This document shows positions 1-8,656 of a stretch of DNA of 64,000 nt, piece after piece. Positions within the stretch are counted from its first letter, which is position 1. Each line of letters opens with the position of its first letter. The notes beneath the pieces were generated by a model. That model did no database searches and was not told where the DNA came from. It saw nothing but the letters and a program-made list of their open reading frames with translations. A program made the translations under genes and the position numbers. This DNA is from Polychytrium aggregatum. Lineage: Eukaryota; Chytridiomycota; Chytridiomycetes; Polychytriales. The DNA is taken from contig NW_026516343.1 of assembly GCF_025602895.1 (NCBI RefSeq), forward strand, positions 1-64,000. The letters are read 5' to 3'.

Positions 1-28
1 GACCTGCCTCCGGCCCCTTGTCTTCCTG

Positions 29-1729
29 ATGGTGCTCACAGTCAGCTTCACCCTGGCTGTCAATGCCTATGCCACCAACTGCACCACCCACCTCGACCTG
101 GCATACTGGCGACTCCTTCGCCGCTTCTGCGCTGCCGTCTTCCCAGCCAACAAGCACAAGCACGAAGCCATCGAGGCCTGTCTCGAGCTCTTCGAGAAAC
201 CAGGGCAGACTCCACCCAAGGCCGATCTCGAGTTCCTCTATCCAGACTTTGGCCACGTCCTGGACGAGTTTCGGTACAGCAACGACCAGGACCGCTTCCG
301 GGCCCTCCATCGCCTCTCACACCATGTGGGAATCCTCGCCCGGGACAAGATGGTCGACGATGTCCACAAGTGGATCGACTGTGACATGCCCGCCCTCCGA
401 GTCACCGAGCTGCAGCGCCAGGCCAAGCTGGACAAGCTCACTACCCAAGGCATTCCCTCCGACGACAAGAGGTTCACCACGGCCAAGTCTGAGCTCGGCA
501 CCACCAAGTCCAAGATCAACAAGCTGGCATCCAGGCTCAAGTGGGCACTCAAGCAGCTCGCTCTGGACACTCCTCCGGCCGTGTGCACGATGGTTCCTCT
601 GTGCACCACCAAGGCCAAGTATGTCAAGATTGACACGGTCACTCTCTGGGATCTCCTTGACACCGAACATCGTCTTAGACTCACCTGGGACATGCTCAAG
701 GAACAAGGCGAGGACGGCATCAACAACCAGGATCGTCTCTGGCGCAGTTGCTTCAAGCTGCGTAGTTCCCTCTTCCAAGAGCGGGTCAGGGACAAGAAGC
801 TGTTCAACTACGAGATCAGCACCGATGGAATTGGATGCACCATCGGTCTCGTCAAGTTTCTGCCTCGAACCGATCACACCGAGACCATCGAGCCTCCTCC
901 GACTGCCGAGCAGCGTATCCAGGCCCACATCGGCGACCCAAACCCCGGTCGCACCACTTGGATTGGCATCGATCCTGGAGTCGGCTCCATCTTCACGGCG
1001 GCCATCCAAGCACCGGGCCAACAAGACGAGGTGGTCTCATTCTCCAATGGTCACTACCAGCACATGTGTGGCCACAGGTCCAACACCAAGTGGCACAACA
1101 CCATGAAGTATCGACTCGATATCGAGACCTGGATGTCGACCACTCCCTCGCCCAAGGTGTCGTCCTCGGAAGCCTTCAAGGTCCATCTCACCCATGTCCT
1201 GCGACCGGAGCTGCGAGTGCAGCTCGACTTCCACCTTGGCAAGAAGGCCCGTCACCATCGCTTCACGGGCCACAAGAGGCGCCAAGTGGCCGTCGACAGG
1301 ATGTGCAAGGCCGTCCTGAAGCCCGCCCCGATACGGACCGATGTGGTGATCGCCTTTGGCAATGCGTCATGGCGACAAGGCAAGGGCTATGCATCCAGCC
1401 CTCGGAGGCAGCGGTTTGCTCGGTACTTTGAGCAATTCGAGCACCACCGACGCCGTCCCAATCACCCTCATGGAAGCGTCAAGGTGGCCTCGACGAACGA
1501 GTTCAACACCTCGCAGGTGTGCTCCAACTGCCTGGAGCCAGTTCGGTTGGAAGGACTCGATGCGCCCAGTGTTGCGAATTCCCACTTTGTCAGGAGCTGC
1601 AAGAATCCCAGCTGCCGGACAGTGTGGAATCGCGACGTCAATGCGGCGCACAACATGATCACAGTATGCAGGTCGATTGTGGAGACCGGAGAGCGACCGG
1701 TGGTCTTCACTCGGAGGCTGCCAAAGTGA
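29..1729 (+). CDS. Fanzor (eukaryotic TnpB-like RNA-guided nuclease), intact C-terminal catalytic core
   Basis: Encodes 566 aa from the first ATG, but the frame is open to the window edge, so the N-terminus may lie outside. Fanzors are eukaryotic homologues of TnpB; characterised members cut DNA guided by an omega RNA. Seen: RuvC-I motif GIDPG with Asp315, a Glu at 491 just before the zinc finger, then TSQVCSNC (Cys498, Cys501) and a second pair Cys524/Cys529, followed by NRDVNAAHN with RuvC-III Arg535-Asp536. Spacing (Asp315 to Thr494-Ser495 about 180 residues, then a C4 finger, then RD) fits the published Fanzor signature D-X(125-275)-[TS][TS]-X2-C4-X(5-50)-RD. The central part (residues 130-180) is Lys-rich. 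No intron is needed. Relics with the same 3' end lie at 32.8 and 44.0 kb. Activity is inferred from intact motifs only. Confidence 0.9.
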   Translation: MVLTVSFTLAVNAYATNCTTHLDLAYWRLLRRFCAAVFPANKHKHEAIEACLELFEKPGQTPPKADLEFLYPDFGHVLDEFRYSNDQDRFRALHRLSHHVGILARDKMVDDVHKWIDCDMPALRVTELQRQAKLDKLTTQGIPSDDKRFTTAKSELGTTKSKINKLASRLKWALKQLALDTPPAVCTMVPLCTTKAKYVKIDTVTLWDLLDTEHRLRLTWDMLKEQGEDGINNQDRLWRSCFKLRSSLFQERVRDKKLFNYEISTDGIGCTIGLVKFLPRTDHTETIEPPPTAEQRIQAHIGDPNPGRTTWIGIDPGVGSIFTAAIQAPGQQDEVVSFSNGHYQHMCGHRSNTKWHNTMKYRLDIETWMSTTPSPKVSSSEAFKVHLTHVLRPELRVQLDFHLGKKARHHRFTGHKRRQVAVDRMCKAVLKPAPIRTDVVIAFGNASWRQGKGYASSPRRQRFARYFEQFEHHRRRPNHPHGSVKVASTNEFNTSQVCSNCLEPVRLEGLDAPSVANSHFVRSCKNPSCRTVWNRDVNAAHNMITVCRSIVETGERPVVFTRRLPK

Positions 1730-1827
1730 TCTGTTTTATTTCTTGTGGCTTTGCTTGACGCAAGCACAGCACATACTACATGTTCATGGAAACGGCTATA
1801 TTGTCCCGTTTTTTTCTGAATAAAGTG
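1730..1827 (+). ncRNA. Conserved right end of the Fanzor element; candidate omega-RNA scaffold region
   Basis: This 98-nt non-coding tail follows the Fanzor stop codon and is partly preserved after the Fanzor remnants at 32.8 kb (minus strand) and 44.3 kb. Shared blocks are GACGCA, CATGTTCAT (here and at 44.3 kb), GTCCCGTTT (GTCTCGTTT at 44.3 kb) and a terminal AGTG followed by TA. The segment ends in the terminal inverted repeat, which also contains an AATAAA at 1819-1824. In TnpB and Fanzor systems the guide RNA scaffold overlaps the ORF 3' end and the element right end. That this stretch is the omega RNA is inference from position and conservation. Confidence 0.5.
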
Positions 1828-1829
1828 TA

Positions 1830-2304
1830 CAACACCCCATAGGGTTATCCAAGCGCACCAAATCAGTTCGCTGGGAAGGACTCGATGACTGGAGAGTGAA
1901 CAGCAGGGCCAGTCTTCACTTGGATGTTCAAAGTGACCCTTCTTTTTGAATTTGGGTTTTCTGGACTCGATCCATCTCATACTACACGATAGATTGAGAT
2001 GAGACAATGTTCTACACTATGAAAAAATTTCTTGTTAAAAAAATGAGCGAGAACGACAAAACGCGCTCTCGGAGCCACCACGGTCGGCGAGAAGAGCAAT
2101 CTCTGGCGAGAGACCCCCGAGGGAAGGCGAGAAGCCTCTCGCCGTCACACACACACACTTTGCACACACACACACTTTGCACAAGGGAGTCAAACACCTC
2201 CCATCGACCATCCCAAGAGGGATGGCAACCCCGAAGTGGACTGCCCAGAATATGGGCGACCCGGCATCCACTGTCGAAATACTCAAGGAACAGTGCAAGA
2301 TACT
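1830..2304. other. Spacer between two Fanzor elements
   Basis: No supported gene. It holds a purine-rich stretch (2040-2130) and a short CA-rich duplication (CACACACACTTTG twice, about 2150-2180). If the element at 29-1827 is guide-programmed like TnpB, the first bases after 1829 would be the natural guide source. Confidence 0.5.
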
Positions 2305-2306
2305 TA

Positions 2307-2810
2307 CAGTCGGTCCAGAAAGAAACGGGACAGTCACTTTCTGACTTCAGATGTCTGAAGCCCGCTGACTGACTTGTAGGCCCAGTGAGCAAGCCGTGAG
2401 ATTGTTTCCCGTCCTGGTTGGCAATCGAGTGGTTTTGGTTGGTTTGGGAAGCATGGTCTTGAATACACTCGGTCGATCTCCTGTGGCGATGATCGACTGG
2501 CATACCGAGATCATGTTCCTGGCTGCATTGATGTCTCGATCCCACAGCGTATGGCAGCTTGCACAGCTCCGGACAAAGTGTGGGTTCTCGATATCAAGAT
2601 GCTCGACCTTCTCGAGTCGCTTGGCTTCCCGACAATGTGAGCACACCTGGAGATCGAGTCGCTTGAACCGCCGTCGCTGGGTCAGGCTGAAGTACAGCTG
2701 TTTCTCCAACATGCCTCCATCGAACACATGGCGAATGTATTGCAGGAATGAAGCCAACCCAGGGATCTTGGGACTTGGTGTGGTGCTCATCCATTCCCAT
2801 CGGTGGTGAT
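2307..2810 (-). pseudogene. Decayed Fanzor copy (internally deleted), 3' end with terminal repeat
   Basis: The minus strand keeps a Fanzor C-terminus: MSTTPSPK, a segment matching the region before the finger, then LQVCSHC, SCASC and WDRDINAARNM. The roughly 100 residues between the pre-finger helix region and the C4 finger in the intact copy are missing, as is everything upstream including the RuvC-I Asp. The left edge carries the inverted repeat: TA at 2305-2306, then CAGTCGGTCC and GAAACGGGACA. The zinc finger and RD motif survive, so the copy is a deletion product rather than a random relic. No right-hand terminal repeat was found; similarity to the other copies stops near 2800. Confidence 0.8.
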
Positions 2811-3360
2811 CTTGCAACCAAAGCGCTGCTTCAACCCTCTGGCATCCTGGCCAATAGGCGATGACTGCGCATTGTGCGCAGCACTGCTTCCATCCCGGCA
2901 AATGCCAGACAGCTCGCGCTTCCTCCTTGGACTTGTGATTTTTCGCTGGATTTGTCCTCCAGCCGGGTCGTCGCTGTATCATCCTCCAGCTTCCTTGCAA
3001 TGAGCGACATCCCCTCTCGATTGTCTCCTCCTCTTCGCGGTGAAGCATTGGCAACCCTGTTCCAGTCTCCGCCCAACAACAAAACCATCTGTCAATGCAT
3101 GAAGTGCAGAACGGGCGAACAAGCCTACAACATCGTCTCGACAACAACATACTACAATCACTACTATATCTACGGGTTTCCTCCCGAGGTTCCCCAAGTC
3201 CGTAATTACAGCACCTCCACCACAACAAGTCAGCCCTCCAACACTTCTGTCAATCCCCTCTGGCCCCGGGCTCCAGTTCGCCGTTCCCAAGTCGTCATCC
3301 GGGAGATATCTTCGCCGCTCCCTCAGCCGAACCAATCGATGAAAAAATGGACCCATCCTC
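2811..3360. other. No supported gene (flank of Fanzor relic)
   Basis: The minus-strand frame of the Fanzor relic stays open to about 3228, but the upstream translation does not resemble the intact protein and looks like an accidental Cys/Arg-rich ORF. Nothing else recognised. Confidence 0.4.
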
Positions 3361-3416
3361 ATCCAAGCACACTGTTCTTACACCCCTTTTCCGAAAAATG
3401 ATAGATCCTGATCATT

Positions 3417-3848
3417 TTGGTTTCTCTCGAAAATGGTATCGAAGAAATCGACCCGTTTTGCCTGGGAATCGTCGAGGTCATGACTGACTGCAACACGTCC
3501 GATAGAGCGATCAAGGAGATTCTCAAATATATTGGCATATATACTGGAAACCCCGTGCCCACCATCCCGAGTCTTTACAAAATCCGAAAACGCATGGACC
3601 AATTATCAACAGAGAGCGCAGTTTCTCTTCCTTGTTGCCGAAACAGCTGTATTGCCTTTGATGTCGATCATCAATCGGAGAGAACATGCCCGCATTGTGG
3701 AGAAAATCGGGGTTTAAGCTTTCGAAAGGTTCTCTCGAATGGCGAGATTCAACTTTCTGAAAAGAACGCCCAGACTTATACGTACTATGAGTTTATACCC
3801 AAGCTCCAAAGCCTTTATCAGAACCAGGAGTGGTTCGATTTGATTTGA
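3417..3848 (+). pseudogene. CACTA/Plavaka-like (Tnp2-type) transposase N-terminal fragment
   Basis: About 143 codons in frame, opening with TTG rather than ATG, so it is a fragment. Features of Tnp2-type transposases are visible: a Cys-rich knuckle (LPCCRNSCIAF, then CPHCGENR about 20 residues on) followed by YYEFIPKLQSLYQN, which resembles the 'PLIPRLQ.LF' segment after the knuckle in CACTA/Plavaka elements. The DDE catalytic part is absent; the frame stops after FDLI. The local DNA is clearly more AT-rich than the rest of the window, consistent with a foreign or decayed insertion. Assigned by motif resemblance only. Confidence 0.45.
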
Positions 3849-3850
3849 TG

Positions 3851-4945
3851 ATGCACCGAGCCACTCGTGCCTCCGAACCAGGTGAGACATTCTCCAGATT
3901 TCCCATCAACAATCGTCCATCATCAATACCCCATCAGTGAACCCATACTGCATATCGGTCTACGCTCGAGCGTTCTGGTCTTGTTCTCGTCTGCTGAATA
4001 TTCACCATCTTCTGCGGATATACCACTCCATTCCCTCATTACTCCACAGGAATAGTGATGGATTTCGACAATCTCCCAAACTGGGCAAGGAGTACTGCCA
4101 GAACTGCACCGCACCTTCGTTTATGATTGCATAACTGCCTCGTAACTGACTGCCAATTGCACTTTGATTCTCAGTGTATCCATGGCTGGATACCGGTAAG
4201 TAATTTTCCAATTCTATTCAATTATTATGACTGCTGCAAATCAGCTTGGACAGCTGAATATAAGAAAATTGTTCGCTATTTACAGCCATTTCCGTCGCCT
4301 GGGGAGCGGTTCTGTCCGAAAAGCGAAGCAGTCGGGAGCAGCCGGAACCGGGGGCCGAGCCGCACGGGAATGGGTTTGTGCAACCGCGCTAACCCTAAGA
4401 AATTCTGTGCAGAGCCGACACGGAAATTCGAGCCGGATGCATGGCTCGAGCCAGGACGTGCCAATGATCTGGGTCGTTGGATGAGTCGTTATGACTCACT
4501 TTGAGCCTGCTGACTTGGTCCCGAGTTACTCATCTTGGGCAGCACAGGTGGTCCCAAATTTTTCATCATCCTATCTTTCTCAAGTCAAGGTTTAGGGGGT
4601 CCACAGAAGCCTGCGCATTACTGGAGAGGGAATTGGGAGAGGAACAAGCCAGCTCCGAAGATCCAGAGGATAAGGAACTGGGGGGGGGGAAGAATTGTGC
4701 TCGAACAATACAACCGCACAGCGGGCGCCGGCACATTTATTTGGCCTCACAGGAGAAATAACGACAGAAGAAGCAAGGGTGGCTTTGATAAACCATCACC
4801 GAGGCTCAATTCGGAGCCAGGACAAGGATATCGGCAACTCTGTTACATCGGAGTGTCAAGTATAGAACCGATTTCAAGGAACCACATAGGTGGGCAAGGG
4901 GGGAGAGACAGACATTGATAGGGCGAACCTGGATTTCGGGCAAGC
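3851..4945. other. AT-richer intergenic stretch
   Basis: No ORF here resembles a protein. 3850-4300 continues the AT-rich composition of the transposase fragment. 4300-4700 returns to host-like composition and includes a G9 run at 4681. The last 100 bases are probably 3' UTR of the minus-strand gene that ends at 4946. Confidence 0.4.
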
Positions 4946-6431
4946 TCAGGCGCAGTAGTAAAAGTCGTCGATGCAGCTCGTGTCAGCCGAGCAGACCTCC
5001 AGCTGAACCCATTTGCCGTGGAAGCAGTGAAGAATGTCGTTTTGGTTACCGCACGAGAACTTGGGGCCGCCCGAGCAAGAGCTGCCGCTGCTGGGCTGGC
5101 TGCCCCAGTCAGGAGTGGTGGTGGGGAAGGGAGCGGGATCCGTGGTAGTGGCGACGGGACCAGGACCGGTGGTGGTGACAATAGGACCAGGACCGGTAGT
5201 GGTGACAACGGGAGCGGTTGTGGTGGCCACAGGGACGGTGGTGGTTGTAGTGGTGGTGGTTTTGGTGGTCTTGGAAGGACCGCCGGTAGTCTTGGAGGGC
5301 TGGACACCAGTGGGCGCATAGCAGCCGTTGTGGGAGTTGGACCATTGCTTCTGGACGACATAGCTCTTGCCATCGGTGCCGTAGACGGTGGCCTGCTGGG
5401 CATTGCAGAGATCACCGATCTCGCCGTTGGCCTCATTGTACCAGGCGATGGGAGCAGCGATGGTACTGCCGGTGGCGACACCGACAGCGGCATCGGTCAG
5501 AGCCTCGACGAGCTCGTGGGACGAGACGGACTGGAGGTTGTTGAGGGTCGAGGGATCGCTGCCACAGCCGCCAGCGCAGGAACCACCCTGGTCGGGCATG
5601 ATGCCGTAGTAGAGGTACTTGGTCGAGCTGATGTCGGAGACATCGATGGTGCTGTGGTAGGCGCAGAAAGTGGAGCAAGAGGCATCGCCGCCCATGGTGA
5701 TGGTGTATCCAGGGGCAAAGTGGATGGGGTAGTAGGTGTTGGTGGTGGGCTTGAGGGTACCGCTCTGGACAAGGCCGCGGAGCCAGGTCTGCAATGAACA
5801 GGGGTATATGCAAGCCAGTTAGTAACAGCGTGTGAGATGTCGCTGGAACAGACACGGGCAGAGCAAGCAGTTCGGATCGAGTAATGTAGTGAATCGAGGG
5901 TGCCCGGGCGAGTGGGAATCATCGCTCAATTGGGTGCAATACAAGCCAACACAGCGCGAACAGGAAGCATACCTTGATGTTGTCATCGGTGGTGGAGGTG
6001 CTGAGGCCAGAGTTCTGGGTGATCGAGCCCGAGAAGGTACCGGTGCCGATGTTCTGGGTGGGGGTGTTGTACTCGGAGAGCCAGCTGATGTAGGGAGAGC
6101 CAACGATGGCACCGTAGAAGGTATCCATCTCGTTCTGGTAGTTGACGTTGCCGCCGTAGTAGATGGGATGGACGTCGATGTTGGCGATGACCGGGCCGCC
6201 GTAGTAGGTCAGGCCGTTGGACGAGGCAGCGGCAATCTCCTCGACCTTGGGAGCAGGGAAGATGCCGTCCTTGTAGTGGATACCCTTCTGGCGAATGGCA
6301 GGCTTGGTGGGAGCAACGACGGGCTTGTGGGGCTTATGGGGCTTGTGTGTAGTGGTCTTGCGCTTGGGAGCAGCCGAGGCAGCTCCGGCGAGGGCAAGGA
6401 GCAGGACAACAGAGGACTTGATCGACAGCAT
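4946..6431 (-). CDS. Secreted EXORDIUM/zincin-like HExxE protein with Cys-rich C-terminal domain
   Basis: Two exons, 6431-5973 and 5788-4946, join in phase 0 (donor gtatgc, acceptor ttgcag) to give 433 aa. A signal peptide (MLSIKSSVVLLLALAGAASA) precedes a Lys/His/Pro stretch. The core resembles a family found in plants (EXORDIUM/PHI-1) and many bacteria and fungi: GDASCSTFCAYHST, then SSHELVEALTD with an HExxE metal-type motif, then GEIGDLCNAQ and VQKQWSN. A Thr/Pro linker of about 70 residues (repeated VVTTTGPGP) leads to a small domain with six cysteines (SSCSGGPKFSC to FYYCA) that looks carbohydrate-binding. The protein is probably wall-associated or extracellular. Whether it hydrolyses anything is unknown. 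Confidence 0.8.
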
Positions 6432-7597
6432 GGCTGGGGAAGGGTTGGTGAGAGTAGTGGAGAGGCGGGTGTTGCTCCAAGAGGCGACTGGTCGAGCTCG
6501 GCGGCGGATGTGGTGCTGGTCGAAGGAGGCTGGGAACTGCACCGGTATTTATGGCCCTCGAAACCCCATGCGGCACGCAGGATGCGAGGTGGATCCAGTT
6601 GGTCATGCGGGAGTGCAGCGGAGTGGAGGGATCACGCCCCAAATGGAGATGGTGCCGCCGAGGAAGCATCCGAATGAAAGAACGCAAAGGACGGGACCCG
6701 GCGCGAGAAGCAGCAAAGTGTTTTGCCGACGGGGAAGATGCAGGCAAACGGCAGTGTGCACTTCAGTTGATGAATGGCGCTGGGTGTATTCTGTGCTGGA
6801 TGCAACCAAATGGACTGCTGTGGCGGTGGTCATGAGGACAGCTGGCAATCTGCCGGCGCAGCGTCCATGGCTGGCGAGTGCTGGGCCAGAGCAGCGATGC
6901 CAGACACAGAGGGGCGGACGGTCTGCCAGTGCGCATTGTGGAAAGCGACCGAAGGCTCGGAGGCGAGTATGCGCATGTTGGCGGACGATGCAATACGCCC
7001 CCAATGGAAAGCATCGATGGTGCAGGAGTCCAGCTGTTCTGTGATGCACGAGCATATATGCACTCGACTCTCGACGACAACGCATGCAAGACAGCAACCT
7101 CGCTGTATGGTGTGCTGACAAACGTCGGGTGTGGGTTCGCTTACGATCAATGTACCAGCCCCGCAAAGATGCTTACAGCTGGGGATGGAATGCTGACTGG
7201 GCTGGTGAGGGTGGGGGCGGTGGAAGTGCCGCATCGATCATGTGCCAGCGTGAGAACGCGGGTGCATCTGTTCTGTCAGGCAAATGCTTCTTGGACCCGC
7301 ATCCTTGAGCCGACCGAACATGGGCACACACGCCGCCGAGCACCAGCAGCTGACGCAGGTGCCTCCCGCAAAATACGAGCGTCCTTGACAATTTCGTTGA
7401 CGGTCTGCGCTCTGTTCCGGGCGCTTTGGTGGTGCCTCCGAGACGAAAACGCAAGACGCTGGTCATATGAGAACGCAATGCAGTGGACAAGGGAAGCCGT
7501 CGAACCACCCACCGACGCTGGAGAGGGGGGGGGCACCGAGCACAGGCCGCGGATCTCGGCGTAGGTCGTCAGTCGTCGGAGCACGACATTGATTGCT
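6432..7597. other. Intergenic, no supported gene
   Basis: Upstream region of the secreted HExxE gene. Several overlapping open frames occur on both strands (for example 6878-7564 plus), but none has low-complexity-free resemblance to a protein and they lack ATG starts or splice context. No repeat beyond short motifs was noticed. Confidence 0.4.
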
Positions 7598-7598
7598 A

Positions 7599-8160
7599 CA
7601 GTCAATCCAGAAAGAAATGGGACAGTCATAGGCACCAGTGGGCAAGCCATGCGATTGTTTCCCGCCCTGGTTGGCAATCTCTCTGTGTGGTGCATCCACT
7701 CGACCACCTGGACAGTTCCATGGTGTGTCGATATCAAGATACTCGGCCTTCTCGAGTCGCTTGGCTTCCCGGTATGTGAGCACACTTGGAGATCGAGTCG
7801 CTTGAATGCCGTCGCCGAGTCAGGCTGAAGTACAGCTGTTTGTCCAGCATGCCTCCATCGAACACATGGCGAATGTATTGCAAGAAGGAAGCCACCCCGG
7901 GGATCTTGGGACCTGGTGTGGGACTTGGTGTGGTGCTCATTCATTCCTGCAGACCAAGGATCTTGTGGGTGCTCTGGATCTACTTGGTCGCCTGGGTGGT
8001 GCCTTTCGCTTGCGGGGAGCCATCTGAGCGAGAAAGCGTCCTTGATTCAGATCCAGAAACGCATCCCTGAATGGCCATGGCCAGCGCGCGATGTGTCGAG
8101 TGATAGCATATTTGTCCAACGACCAAAACCCGGGGGGCCCGTTTTTCATTGGATTGACGA
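7599..8160 (-). mobile_element. Non-autonomous Fanzor-derived TIR element (562 bp), copy A
   Basis: The left end is TA (7597-7598) then CAGTCAATCC and GAAATGGGACAGTC. The right end reads GTTTTTCATTGGATTGAC at 8141-8158, the inverted repeat of GTCAATCC...AAAACGGG. The interior (minus strand) contains Fanzor-derived coding sequence: a segment with TPGPKIPG and SFLQYIRHVFDGG, then LQVCSH, after which the finger is lost by deletion and frame changes. The RuvC-I Asp and the RD motif are absent. It is nearly identical to the copy at 41.1 kb in opposite orientation, so both moved or duplicated fairly recently. The right-hand TA has changed. Confidence 0.8.
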
Positions 8161-8656
8161 CCATTCGCTGAAGCGGCGATGGGCGACCATGAAGCGATTT
8201 TTGCACCGTGATCAAGCGTCGGGCTCGGTCATGGACGGCGCTGGGGCCTCGTCGTGCCCAAAGCAAACTGTGCGAGCAACCTCATCATCGATCGATCGGT
8301 GCGGATGCAAGACCTTGTCCATCCAGGGCGGACTCACCGCCAACGACCAAGGTTAGCGATCAAGGTCAACGACAATGGCCCATCAGTTGGTATTCAGCAA
8401 GCAACCCACTCGCGTGGGTACGATATATTTTGACACAGAAGCGTCCTGTTCTTCGGGGGAGGAATTGTAACAGGGTAACGGTACTGCAGACACAAGCGGA
8501 CGGGGCTCAGTCGTATAAATTTGAGTCAAGAAGATTGACACCAGCTGGTAGAAGCGACACCGAACAACAAAACGAGAAGGGTGATTACGCTTGTCAAGGG
8601 ACTCTGCACAGCCTTATGTTCAACCTTCTGTTCAGCCTTGGAGAAACGTTACTCGT
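8161..8656. other. Intergenic between TIR element and chitin deacetylase 3' end
   Basis: No supported gene. Its end probably contains the 3' UTR of the minus-strand deacetylase. Confidence 0.4.

Noticed and set aside
2347-3228. Complete 293-residue Fanzor-like protein
   Set aside because: Only the C-terminal third is Fanzor-like; the rest is unrelated and the RuvC-I Asp is missing, so it is a relic.
6878-7564. 228-codon plus-strand frame
   Set aside because: No ATG start, no recognisable domain, mixed composition; likely chance in GC-rich DNA.
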